From IMG/VR virus record IMGVR_UViG_3300006754_000009, positions 1 through 64,000 of that record: a stretch of DNA of 64,000 nucleotides; one strand, given 5' to 3'. The first letter of the stretch is position 1, and every line of letters starts with the position of its first letter. The stretch is from a virus. Positions 7,854-16,174 of this stretch are shown one piece after another. The notes beneath the pieces are model-generated. The model saw nothing but the letters and a program-made list of their open reading frames with translations. It was not told the DNA's origin and did no database searches. Made by a program: the position numbers and the translations under genes.

Positions 7854-8342
7854 ATGGCCGATTTATTGATGAAAATGCCGATACCGTATGAACCGAAAAG
7901 AAAGAATAGGTTTATCTTAAGATTCGATTCTTCTCTAGGTATCAATGAATGGTATGTAGAAAGTACATCTAGACCACAAATAACAATAAATTCAGTAGAG
8001 GTTCCATTTTTAAATACATCTACTTATGTAGCTGGTAGATTTACTTGGGGGACTATAAGTGTGACGTTCAGAGACCCAATCGGTCCTTCAGCAGCACAAG
8101 CATTAATGGAGTGGGTGAGACTACATTCAGAATCCGTAACAGGTAGAATGGGTTATGCAGCTGGATACAAAAAGAATATAGATTTAGAAATGTTAGACCC
8201 AACAGGGGTTGTAGTAGAGAAATGGATTTTACAAGGAACATTCTTATCTGATGTTAATTTTGATAGTTTAGGGTATAGTGATGATGGTTTAGCAACAATC
8301 TCAGCAACTCTTCGTCCAGACAGATGTATTTTAGTTTATTAA
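7854..8342 (+). CDS. 19: Tail tube protein (gp19-like)
   Basis: 162 residues, matching the usual size of T4 gp19 (163 aa). The pattern PYEPKRKNRFILRFDSSLGINEWYVES, then TSRPQITINSVEVPFLN, then FTWGTISVTFRDPIGPSAAQALMEWVRLHSE is characteristic of the T4-type tube subunit: a Hcp-like beta barrel with a helix that packs between rings. The later segment (NIDLEMLDPTGVVVEKWILQGTFLSDVNFDSLGYSDDG) is the conserved second sheet. The subunit stacks as hexameric rings inside the sheath. It is expressed from its own promoter element and closed by a strong terminator, consistent with a need for very high copy number. Confidence 0.93.
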   Translation: MADLLMKMPIPYEPKRKNRFILRFDSSLGINEWYVESTSRPQITINSVEVPFLNTSTYVAGRFTWGTISVTFRDPIGPSAAQALMEWVRLHSESVTGRMGYAAGYKKNIDLEMLDPTGVVVEKWILQGTFLSDVNFDSLGYSDDGLATISATLRPDRCILVY

Positions 8343-8363
8343 AGTCAATTTAAATATTATATT

Positions 8364-8392
8364 AAATCCTACTTCTTAGTAGGATTTTTTTT
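8364..8392 (+). terminator. Intrinsic terminator after the tail tube gene
   Basis: Perfect 10-bp inverted repeat (AAATCCTACT / AGTAGGATTT) with a 4-nt loop TCTT, running into a stretch of T residues to 8392. It begins 22 bases after the tube stop codon. Confidence 0.9.
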
Positions 8393-8470
8393 GATATATA
8401 GGTAATATAAACTCTTTACTTTAATGCTATAAATAATAATGCTTAATTATACAAAAAATATAAAGCTATA

Positions 8471-8478
8471 TATTTACA
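8471..8478 (+). promoter_or_regulatory. Phage promoter element, variant TATTTACA
   Basis: TATTTACA, 27 nt before the ATG at 8506, downstream of the tube terminator. It differs from the common element by one base. Confidence 0.5.
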
Positions 8479-8505
8479 ATTATAATATAAGTATTAAATT
8501 ATTAA

Positions 8506-9264
8506 ATGATGCAAAACACAAACGACCAACAAACAGAATCAATTTTACCATATGACGTGGTACAATTACCTTCACAAGGAATTTTTTATCCTAACAATAA
8601 AAACTCAGTAAAGGTGACATATTTAAATGCCTCTGACGAAAATTTATTAGCTTCCCAAGCAACACGAAAAGGGAATTTAATAGATATACTCATCTCTAAA
8701 AAAATGTTAGATAAAGATATAACTGTGGAAAATATGGCTGACTGTGATAAAGAAGCTATATTGGTATTTTTAAGAAATACAGCTTTTGGGTCACAATATG
8801 AGGTTAAAATGGCCGACCCAAAAACCAACCAAGATTTTACCACAACTATTGACTTATCGGTTTTAAAAACCAGAGATATAAATGTAGAACTTGATGAAAA
8901 TAATGAATTTGATTTTGTCCTAGAACAATCTAAGAAAAAAGTAAAACTAACTTTTCTATCACCAGAAGACGAAAAATATCTTCAAGGAGTTGATGAACAA
9001 TATAAAGACCAACCAATTAATCCGTTCATGACAAAACAACTAGAAAGAATGATTAAAGAAATTGATGGAATACGAGATAAGATGACATTAGCACAAGTGA
9101 TTCAAACAATGCCCATCAAAGATTCTCAATCCATTAGAAAAATAGTGAGAGAAAATACACCTAATTTAGACCTTTTAATACCTGTGCAATCACCATCCAA
9201 CGAAACTCTTAATGTCCGAGTTACTTTGGGTGTTGAGTTTTTTCGTCCTTTCTACGGGCTATAG
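8506..9264 (+). CDS. Baseplate hub / tail-assembly chaperone-like protein (gp26/gp51 type)
   Basis: 252 residues. The opening YDVVQLPSQGIFYPN and the following VKVTYLNASDENLLAS, a helix with ISKKML, DCDKEAILVFLRNTAFGSQYEVKMADP and DLSVLKT match the general pattern of the T4-like baseplate hub/assembly family encoded between the tube and tape-measure genes. In long-tailed phages this position is held by tail-assembly chaperones, often made as two products through a frameshift. The C-terminus (VEFFRPFYGL) overlaps the next frame (9212-9442), and a run of six T lies at 9238-9243 just before the stop. I infer a cytoplasmic assembly role with the tape measure; whether it ends up in the virion cannot be told here. 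Confidence 0.7.
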   Translation: MMQNTNDQQTESILPYDVVQLPSQGIFYPNNKNSVKVTYLNASDENLLASQATRKGNLIDILISKKMLDKDITVENMADCDKEAILVFLRNTAFGSQYEVKMADPKTNQDFTTTIDLSVLKTRDINVELDENNEFDFVLEQSKKKVKLTFLSPEDEKYLQGVDEQYKDQPINPFMTKQLERMIKEIDGIRDKMTLAQVIQTMPIKDSQSIRKIVRENTPNLDLLIPVQSPSNETLNVRVTLGVEFFRPFYGL

Positions 9265-9442
9265 GAATGCCCTTTTGCAAGAGTTTTACTACTTAATGAA
9301 ACACCTCCATATTCCATGGTCCGACCTCTTACGTATGCCAACCTTTGAACGTAGATTTTATATTAATAGTTTAGTGGAGGAGTTCGATAAAAAGAAAGAA
9401 GCTTACGAACAATCAAAAAACAAAAGGAAACAGTCATATTAA
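9212..9442 (+). CDS. Overlapping frame: tail-assembly chaperone C-terminal part, probably frameshift product
   Basis: This frame overlaps the preceding gene by 53 bp, in the +1 (equivalently -2) frame. Residues after the overlap (ALLQEFYYLMKHLHIPWSDLLRMPTFERRFYINSLVEEFDKKKEAY) form a compact domain with a short MP-x-x-ERR motif and a charged helix, as found in the downstream part of tail-assembly chaperone pairs. Either it starts independently (ATG 9212 or ATG 9296), or ribosomes shift at TTTTTTC (9238-9244) and make a long fusion of the upstream protein with this segment. I favour the shift because both independent starts lack a good upstream signal and the overlap lies exactly where T, GT or Mu-like shifts occur. 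The end is 24 bp before the tape-measure gene. Confidence 0.65.
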   Translation: MSELLWVLSFFVLSTGYRNALLQEFYYLMKHLHIPWSDLLRMPTFERRFYINSLVEEFDKKKEAYEQSKNKRKQSY

Positions 9443-9443
9443 C

Positions 9444-9451
9444 TATTTATA
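9444..9451 (+). promoter_or_regulatory. Phage promoter element TATTTATA before the tape-measure gene
   Basis: Exact TATTTATA two bases after the preceding stop codon and 15 nt before the ATG at 9467. Confidence 0.55.
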
Positions 9452-9466
9452 GTTAAATGAAAAACT

Positions 9467-11617
9467 ATGTTGAACTTTCTTAAACAATTATTTATTGAAA
9501 GACTTTTATCTGGTGCAAAACCTTATTTTGCATCTCATCCTGAATTAGGGGTCCCTATTGGGATTTTTAACTATAAAGATGAACCCACCAGACAATCCCG
9601 TATAAACTCTATTAAAAAGATAGGTAAAGACGGTAACCCAACATCATCACAACTCGCTAAATTATTAGGTGTTGACAACCCTATACCATCATTTGCTCCT
9701 CTCGACCCTGACGAAAAGAAAGAGGTTGAAAAAATGATTAAGGAAGCTTATAACAAAGGTGTTCAAGACGGTAAAAAGGGAGGTTATAAGGGGGGTGTTT
9801 GGGATGTAGGTGATTTAGGGATTTTTGAAGAAGCTACAAAAGAAAGAGTATCTAGAGAAAGAATCACCGTTTCTGAATTAAACAAAATGTCAGAGCTTTT
9901 AGCTGGTGGTGCTCTCGATACTAGTAAGATAAAGGAGAATATGGGCTTCATTTTAGATATGGTAGCTTTAGAAGACACTTTAAGGGTAGAAATATCTAAA
10001 TCACTAGGTATGACTAACGCACAATTGTTTGATACAATTGATGAATTAAATGAAGCCGGAAAATCTTCCTATAAGTGGGGGATAACAGTAGACGAACTAT
10101 TCCAAACATTCAAAGCAATATCAATTGAGATTGGAAGAAATCTAAGAATCCCTCCAGAAGTAACAGAAAGAGTTACTTTATTAACAAAAACACTCGAAGG
10201 TTTTGATGGAGCTGCTTTTGCAGATGCTTTTGATAGGGTAGGGTTTAGTTTAAAAGATGCAATAGGTGGGGTAGACGACACTAACAATGCGATGTCAGAC
10301 GTACTATCAACAGGTAGACAAATGGGGGTTGTTATGGAAACGTTTTTAAAGAATGTATCTAGTGAAATAAAATTAATTAACACATACCAATTTGAAGGGG
10401 GTGTAGAAGGATTATCCCGAATGGTAGCAAGAGCCCAACGATTAGGTGTATCAATGGCAGATGTAACAGGGTTGGCAGAAAATCTATTAGACCCAGAAGG
10501 AGCAATAGAATTTGCAGCTAAAATGCAAGTAATTGGTGGGGCAGCTAGTGATTTAACCGACCCATTTAAATTAATGTACATGGCTAGTAATGACCTAGAA
10601 GGCTTACAAAAAGCTATTATTGATACTGCATCTGAAGCAGCAACTTTTGATGAAGTAAAAAATAAATTTGTTATATCCCCAGCAACACAAAGACAATTAA
10701 GGGACCAAGCTACAGCAATGGGTATGAACTACCAAGATTTAGCAGATGCTGCTACAAAAGCGGCAAGGGAATCAGCTGTTCTATCACAAATGGAATTTAC
10801 AGAAGGTATAAGTCCAGAAGATAAAGAATTAATAGCGTCCATGGCTCAAATAGGTAAAGGTGGGGCAGCCGAAGTTAAAATACCGGGAATTGATGAGTTA
10901 GTTAGTGTAGAGGATGTAACCGAAGAACAACTAGAACTTTTAAGAAAAGAAGGCCAAACTGACTCAGACATTTATAAACAACAATTAACAGTGGCAGAAA
11001 AAGCCAATCAATATCTAGCTTTAATGGACACTAGTATGAGATTTATGGTTAAAGAAATGGGGGGTGACTCAAGAGCCGCACTAGAAGGAGCTTTTTCACA
11101 AACAGCAGCCGGGAAACTTAATTTACTTACAGAAGAACAAATAGAAACGTTAATGGGTGGTGATGAAGAAAAAATAGCTAAGTTAATAGGTAACTTATCG
11201 GGGTCATTAACAAAAGAAGCTTTTGGTTTGGTACAAGATGCAGCTAAAGGTTTAAACATAGAAAACGCTCACCTAATGGAACTACCACCCGCAAATGATT
11301 TTATTTTAAGACCTGGGATGGATGAACCTCTGAGATTTAATAAAGATGATTTAGTGATTGGAGGAACTGACTTAGAAGGTGCCCTACAAGGAGGTATGAG
11401 TGGGAGTAAAGACCTATTAAGTGAAGTAAGTAATATAACAAATAGTATTTCCACCCAAACTATAAATTCTGGGGTAAAAGAACATAAGATTACTGGTGAA
11501 TTAACAATAAGAGATGGAGCGGGAGGAACCAGTACGGTAACCGCTGAAGAAGTAGCTCGAGCGTTTAATAGAAATAGTGCAGCAAGAAAAGACTTTTTAA
11601 TGATGTTACAATCATAA
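9467..11617 (+). CDS. Tape-measure-like tail protein
   Basis: 716 residues, mostly predicted helix with many Ala, Glu, Lys and Leu and hydrophobic Gly-rich helices in the middle. The central region (EGLSRMVARAQRLGVSMADV, then AAKMQVIGGAASDLTDPFKLMYM, then a conserved QKAIIDTASEAATF segment) resembles tape-measure proteins of T4-like marine phages. Its position just after the tail-assembly chaperone frames fits. At about 0.15 nm per residue for an extended helix, the length predicts a tail of the order of 105-110 nm. The C-terminal part (about 610-716) contains PANDFILRPGMDEPLRFNKDDL, a motif also common at the ends of such proteins. It should fill the tube lumen and be ejected with the DNA. 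Confidence 0.8.
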   Translation: MLNFLKQLFIERLLSGAKPYFASHPELGVPIGIFNYKDEPTRQSRINSIKKIGKDGNPTSSQLAKLLGVDNPIPSFAPLDPDEKKEVEKMIKEAYNKGVQDGKKGGYKGGVWDVGDLGIFEEATKERVSRERITVSELNKMSELLAGGALDTSKIKENMGFILDMVALEDTLRVEISKSLGMTNAQLFDTIDELNEAGKSSYKWGITVDELFQTFKAISIEIGRNLRIPPEVTERVTLLTKTLEGFDGAAFADAFDRVGFSLKDAIGGVDDTNNAMSDVLSTGRQMGVVMETFLKNVSSEIKLINTYQFEGGVEGLSRMVARAQRLGVSMADVTGLAENLLDPEGAIEFAAKMQVIGGAASDLTDPFKLMYMASNDLEGLQKAIIDTASEAATFDEVKNKFVISPATQRQLRDQATAMGMNYQDLADAATKAARESAVLSQMEFTEGISPEDKELIASMAQIGKGGAAEVKIPGIDELVSVEDVTEEQLELLRKEGQTDSDIYKQQLTVAEKANQYLALMDTSMRFMVKEMGGDSRAALEGAFSQTAAGKLNLLTEEQIETLMGGDEEKIAKLIGNLSGSLTKEAFGLVQDAAKGLNIENAHLMELPPANDFILRPGMDEPLRFNKDDLVIGGTDLEGALQGGMSGSKDLLSEVSNITNSISTQTINSGVKEHKITGELTIRDGAGGTSTVTAEEVARAFNRNSAARKDFLMMLQS

Positions 11618-11634
11618 AAAATATTTTTATAATC

Positions 11635-11642
11635 TATTTATT
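11635..11642 (+). promoter_or_regulatory. Phage promoter element, variant TATTTATT
   Basis: TATTTATT between the tape-measure stop and the ATG at 11658, 15 nt before that ATG. It would serve the hub/baseplate block that runs to 22499. Confidence 0.55.
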
Positions 11643-11657
11643 AATAAATAAAATTAT

Positions 11658-14600
11658 ATGTCCGTAGGAAAAAATATAGAAGGAGTACAAGCATTTGGAA
11701 TGATGGGTCCTTATAAACCTAGTGTTGGGTCAACTGAGAGACTAAGACAATTTTTATTAAGTAGAAATTTAAAAAGTTCTTACCTAGCAGATGGAAATCC
11801 AATACCACCAGCATGGGGAATACAACCTCCTGGAGGACAAAAACTAAATCAATTCTACGAAATATCGGTAAAAGACCAACCTACAGTAGAAGAAACCGGA
11901 GTAACACCACAAAGAAATTTATTCCTAGATAATAAATATGGACCAATGGGTGGGTATAAAGACGTACAATTAATTGATGTCGATAAAGTACTACCCAGAA
12001 CAGGACAAGGTTATGTAGCACCAAATAGTAGGACACCCCAATCTTTTGTATCATCAGAATACACCCCAGCCGAAATATTAGAAACAGTTAATATAACTAA
12101 TAATATGATTAACACTATGAATTCTAAAATTTTAGATGATAGTGCGTTAATGAATGCATCTAGCGGTTGGTTAAGAAGAAATTTAGGCGACCTACAAACA
12201 CAATATTTAAAACAAACAACTGACGGAACACAAGGTAATTGGATGTATGATATTAGCACATCTCCCGGAAAAAAAGAATTAGACGGAACAGATTTTATGG
12301 CAAGAATAAGTAATTTATATTATGGAGAATCTACATTACCAGGGAGTTACTTCAATGATGTTTTTGTACCTAATATAAACGGGTTAGTAGCAAACGGGAT
12401 AAGTAAAGGTAGTGAAACAGAGGTAGACTTCCAAGCTACAGCTAGTGCTCTTATAAGTGAAATAACTGGTGGTGACGCCATACCTAAAACATTAATTGCG
12501 TATCCTTCACCAAGTGATTCTTTTATAGAACATATGGGTGAAAAACAACAATCTGCCTTATTTGAAAATTTAAAATTTAATATATTTAGACCTGACTATA
12601 GTAGAGTACAATTACCTATGGGTCTTGAAGCGGTGAAACCTTATTATTATGTCGGCTCCAAAAATGCAGAACCAACTATGTTACAAAGTCCTATAGGAGC
12701 AGTACCACAAGATGAGTTTGGTAGAAATGTAGGTGCATTAGTTTATGGTCCTTCTACATTAGCAAAAGAATTAGAAACAGTTAACGGAACTTCATTATGG
12801 CAATTTTATAAATTTGGAATGTCTGGTGAAGCATATGGTGATGGTGGTAATTTAGACGGTGGGTGGACTTGGTTTGGGACCACATCGTTTGCTTCATTAA
12901 ACGCACCACCCGGATTATTATTAAGTAGGTCCCATACAAAACCAAAAAGAAAGGGTGGGTTATTAGACCAAACACAAAAATTAATTGATTCAGCACCATT
13001 AATGGGTGGAGCAAAAAGAAAACACGCAGGTCACGCAATCGACCAAACATCTAAAGTATTCAATGACGGGTACAAGAACATATCTAAAGGTTCTGGAGCA
13101 AGAAATGTATCTGAAGGGTGGTTAGGTGGTACACAAGTAAATGAATTTTGTAGGACGTGGACTAAAGACAATCCATATTATAAGTACAAAAATATGATTA
13201 GACATAAAGGTAATCATTTAGGAAAAACACATTCGGTTTTAACTAACACTTATAATTTAAATATAGCTCCAGTAATGGGAGAAAACGTAGATACTAATGT
13301 AGACCAGAAAAATGTAAAAAAATATATGTTTTCTATTGAAAATCTTGCTTGGAGAGGAACATCTGAACTATTAAAATTACCTTTATCAGAAAGAGGACCA
13401 AATGGAGGAAGGATAATGTGGTTCCCACCTTACGATATCCAAGTAGGTGATACCAATTCAGCTCAATGGAACTCGGTAAACTTCTTAGGCAGACCAGAAC
13501 CAGTTTATACCTATAATTACACTGAAAGAATTGGTACCTTAAGTTGGAAAATGGTGGTAGACCATCCATCGATTTTAAATGAAATTGCACAAAATACATT
13601 AAAAAATGTACCAGATACAAGAGCGGACGAGGTACTACATTCATTTTTTGCTGGATGTAAAGAGTATGATATATATGAACTTGCAAGTAAATTTCCTAAT
13701 GTTTCTTTAGATGATTTAATAACAGCACAAAATGATGTTACCGACCAATACAATGCAGATGCATCACAAACAGTAAATGACAATGCTAATATTACACCAC
13801 CCAACCCAGTAGACCAAGACGGAGGTTCAACAACTATTAATCTAGGAGAAAATACAGATGGGAGTTCCACTACAATTGATTTGAATGAGGAAGGTATAAC
13901 AAGTACCGGGAATACAGAGACTAACGATTTACCTGATAATAGTACCTTAAGTACCAGTAATTTTTGGGCTGACAACCCACAAGAAAACCTGTCAGAGGAC
14001 GAACAAGCAATTCAAAATTCTAAGGCAAGTGAGACACCAACAAAACATCTAGACACAACTAAAATTTTAGCAAGACTACTAGGTGAAGAAAATTATTTTA
14101 ACGCGTTGAAAGAGGAAGACGAATTTGTATATAACGCATTAAAAAGAGAGTTACAAAATTTCCACCCATCTTTTCATTCAACAACACCAGAAGGACTGAA
14201 CACTCGACTAACATTTTTGCTACAATGTACTAGACCAGGTAATACCATACCAACAGTAACAGAAGATGGTAAGAAAATAGTGGACGCGGATAACACAGCA
14301 TTTGGGGCACCACCTATATGTGTTCTAAGAATAGGTGATTTTTATCATACCAAGATAGCTATAGATTCGGTTAGTTTTAGTTACGACCCATTAGTATTAG
14401 ATATGAATCCTGAAGGAATAGGATTACAGCCTATGATAGCGGGAGTTAGTATGAACTTTAAATTTATTGGTGGTCAAGGACTTAAAGAACCAGTATCTAG
14501 ACTACAAAATGCATTATCATTTAACTATTTTGGTAATACAGAAATGTATGATAATAGAGCATTCCAGACTGAAGGTACTAAATTGATGGATAATGAACAA

Positions 14601-14753
14601 GAAGTAATAACCACTTTAGAGGCGGAAAAAGCAGCAGCAGAAGATGCAGCCGCTAAAGCCGCAGAAGAATTGGCCAAACAACAAGAGGGTGGAACCCCAT
14701 CAGGAGAACAAGACACACCGTTTTGGCAATTTTGGAATAACTCAACAGGATAA
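11658..14753 (+). CDS. Large baseplate-associated structural protein
   Basis: 1031 residues. Not assignable to a named T4 protein with certainty. The best signature is around residues 588-640 (MWFPPYDIQVGDTNSAQWN, FLGRPEPVYTYNYTERIG, WKMVVDHPSILNEIAQN), a motif set seen in baseplate or tube-attached proteins of large T4-like phages. A low-complexity Asn/Thr/Gly linker follows (about 715-790). A second beta-rich domain (about 840-970, with PPICVLRIGDFYHTKIAIDSVSFSYDPL and MIAGVSMNFKFIGGQGL) resembles peptidoglycan- or tube-binding tail domains. The last 45 residues are an Ala/Glu-rich helix with a Gly/Pro tail. It lies between the tape measure and the gp53-like wedge, so a role at the tube-baseplate junction (gp48/gp54-like) is the best inference. 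Confidence 0.7.
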   Translation: MSVGKNIEGVQAFGMMGPYKPSVGSTERLRQFLLSRNLKSSYLADGNPIPPAWGIQPPGGQKLNQFYEISVKDQPTVEETGVTPQRNLFLDNKYGPMGGYKDVQLIDVDKVLPRTGQGYVAPNSRTPQSFVSSEYTPAEILETVNITNNMINTMNSKILDDSALMNASSGWLRRNLGDLQTQYLKQTTDGTQGNWMYDISTSPGKKELDGTDFMARISNLYYGESTLPGSYFNDVFVPNINGLVANGISKGSETEVDFQATASALISEITGGDAIPKTLIAYPSPSDSFIEHMGEKQQSALFENLKFNIFRPDYSRVQLPMGLEAVKPYYYVGSKNAEPTMLQSPIGAVPQDEFGRNVGALVYGPSTLAKELETVNGTSLWQFYKFGMSGEAYGDGGNLDGGWTWFGTTSFASLNAPPGLLLSRSHTKPKRKGGLLDQTQKLIDSAPLMGGAKRKHAGHAIDQTSKVFNDGYKNISKGSGARNVSEGWLGGTQVNEFCRTWTKDNPYYKYKNMIRHKGNHLGKTHSVLTNTYNLNIAPVMGENVDTNVDQKNVKKYMFSIENLAWRGTSELLKLPLSERGPNGGRIMWFPPYDIQVGDTNSAQWNSVNFLGRPEPVYTYNYTERIGTLSWKMVVDHPSILNEIAQNTLKNVPDTRADEVLHSFFAGCKEYDIYELASKFPNVSLDDLITAQNDVTDQYNADASQTVNDNANITPPNPVDQDGGSTTINLGENTDGSSTTIDLNEEGITSTGNTETNDLPDNSTLSTSNFWADNPQENLSEDEQAIQNSKASETPTKHLDTTKILARLLGEENYFNALKEEDEFVYNALKRELQNFHPSFHSTTPEGLNTRLTFLLQCTRPGNTIPTVTEDGKKIVDADNTAFGAPPICVLRIGDFYHTKIAIDSVSFSYDPLVLDMNPEGIGLQPMIAGVSMNFKFIGGQGLKEPVSRLQNALSFNYFGNTEMYDNRAFQTEGTKLMDNEQEVITTLEAEKAAAEDAAAKAAEELAKQQEGGTPSGEQDTPFWQFWNNSTG

Positions 14754-14760
14754 ATAAAGT

Positions 14761-15852
14761 ATGGCACAAGAATTAAATTATAAAAACACATTAAATTTAT
14801 TTGTAGACAGAGCAAATAGCTATACCACTGATGTTAAAAAACGAACAGAGGATATGTACACCCAACACAGTATGGGACTGGTAGAAGAATTTATGTATAC
14901 AAGAAATTTTTCATACGGTACATTAGGAACATTAAGTGGTGGAAATTTAGTGGGTATACCTAGAGATATAATCGATAGAATTTCAAGTTACTACACCACA
15001 TTAAAAAGTAATATTAGTGCAGAGACAACCACAATTCAAACTAAGTTAAATGAATGTAATCCTACAGAAGAAGAAAAAGACTATATCCAAAATTTATTAT
15101 CCCAAACACTAGAAGACCAATTTAATAACATAATAGATAAAGTAATGGGGGATATTAATAGTTATCGAAACTTACAAAAAGATTTAAGTAATGTTATAGA
15201 CATTCTTAATTTTATAACTAATGATAGTTATGACGGTCAATATATAAATGCGGGAGGAGGTAGAGTAGTTGCCTTTCAGTTAACAGGGACCACAGCATTA
15301 ACTCTATTGTCAACCAGTTATAACACTAGCAATAGTTATGTTAATTCTTTTATACAAACTTACATAAATAATAATTTTGCAAAGACCTATACATTAGGAA
15401 ATGAATATTTATTCTTTAATAGTAGGATGTGTACAAAGGATAGTAAAACATTTATTTTTGATAAGAATTATACAAAAGAGTTAGATATTTTAACACGTAA
15501 TAGACAAAGTGATTTATATAATAATCTATTTAAAGTAGACAAAAAAGGTATAAACGGTTTAAGGTACGGCACAACTTTAGAATTTAAACCTAAGATAAAT
15601 GTAATTTTAAAGAGTTGGTTAGACTACGATTGTGGTTTATATAACAATAGAATAAAAGAAGGATTATTAAAAGGGTATGAAATACTAAATAATAGACTTA
15701 ACAATTATTATACAGACTACAAAGTAGGTTATGTAATAAACAGTGGAAACACAGCACAAAATTTAGTTAGAAGTAGGTTGGTAAGTAGAAATAGTGGAAT
15801 GGCAGACACTACATTTAATTATAAATTGATGCAACAACTTTATATTAGTTAA
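14761..15852 (+). CDS. Structural protein of unknown function in the baseplate block
   Basis: Not recognised. 363 residues, starting 7 nt after the previous stop. The first 150 residues are largely helical with heptad-like spacing (TTIQTKLNECNPTEEEKDYIQNLLSQTLEDQ), followed by a beta-rich middle (VVAFQLTGTTALTLLST) and a Tyr/Asn-rich C-terminal part. There are three cysteines, no signal peptide and no membrane segment. Its place between a large tube/baseplate protein and the gp53-like wedge, in one tight operon, makes a virion role likely. The codon use and AT content are like its neighbours. Confidence 0.7.
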   Translation: MAQELNYKNTLNLFVDRANSYTTDVKKRTEDMYTQHSMGLVEEFMYTRNFSYGTLGTLSGGNLVGIPRDIIDRISSYYTTLKSNISAETTTIQTKLNECNPTEEEKDYIQNLLSQTLEDQFNNIIDKVMGDINSYRNLQKDLSNVIDILNFITNDSYDGQYINAGGGRVVAFQLTGTTALTLLSTSYNTSNSYVNSFIQTYINNNFAKTYTLGNEYLFFNSRMCTKDSKTFIFDKNYTKELDILTRNRQSDLYNNLFKVDKKGINGLRYGTTLEFKPKINVILKSWLDYDCGLYNNRIKEGLLKGYEILNNRLNNYYTDYKVGYVINSGNTAQNLVRSRLVSRNSGMADTTFNYKLMQQLYIS

Positions 15853-15856
15853 AAAT

Positions 15857-16174
15857 ATGGCATATTATAATAGATATAATGAATTTGTAGTAAACGGAGA
15901 TTACATAATGGTACCAAACATAAAGCTAACTCCTAAGGTAAGTGATAGAAAAATAGTTTATAAAATAGGTAAAAGTAGATTAGATAAATTATCACAACAA
16001 TTTTATGACACCCCATACTATGGGTGGTTAATAATGTTAGCAAACCCATCATATGGAGGTCAAGAGTGGAATATCCCTGATGATACACTAATAATAGTAC
16101 CATTTCCATTAATGGAGTCACTAGAGGAGTATAAAACAAAATTAGATAAGCACTTCCTCTATTATGGCAAATAA
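15857..16174 (+). CDS. 53: Baseplate wedge protein, gp53-like (LysM-type fold)
   Basis: 105 residues. The sequence KIVYKIGKSRLDKLSQQFYDTPYYGWLIMLANPSYGGQEWNIPDDTLIIVPFP is the typical gp53/tail-protein-X pattern: a LysM-like module in which a Tyr-Tyr-Gly-Trp helix is followed by an Ile-Pro-x-x-x-x-Ile-Pro-hydrophobic end. T4 gp53 (196 aa) is longer, so this is the conserved core only. In T4 it joins wedge subunits around the hub. The gene ends inside the start of the next (11-bp overlap), which implies translational coupling with the hub protein that it would contact. Confidence 0.8.
   Translation: MAYYNRYNEFVVNGDYIMVPNIKLTPKVSDRKIVYKIGKSRLDKLSQQFYDTPYYGWLIMLANPSYGGQEWNIPDDTLIIVPFPLMESLEEYKTKLDKHFLYYGK

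Noticed and set aside
10069-10581. 170-aa minus-strand frame opposite the tape-measure gene
   Set aside because: It lies wholly inside a strong plus-strand gene, has no promoter or plausible domain, and its Ser/Asn/Ile-rich composition is what the antisense of helical, Ala/Glu/Leu-rich codons produces.
13333-13975. Two overlapping minus-strand frames (117 and 152 aa) opposite the large baseplate gene
   Set aside because: Both are antisense shadows of a continuous plus-strand gene and share no recognisable motif.
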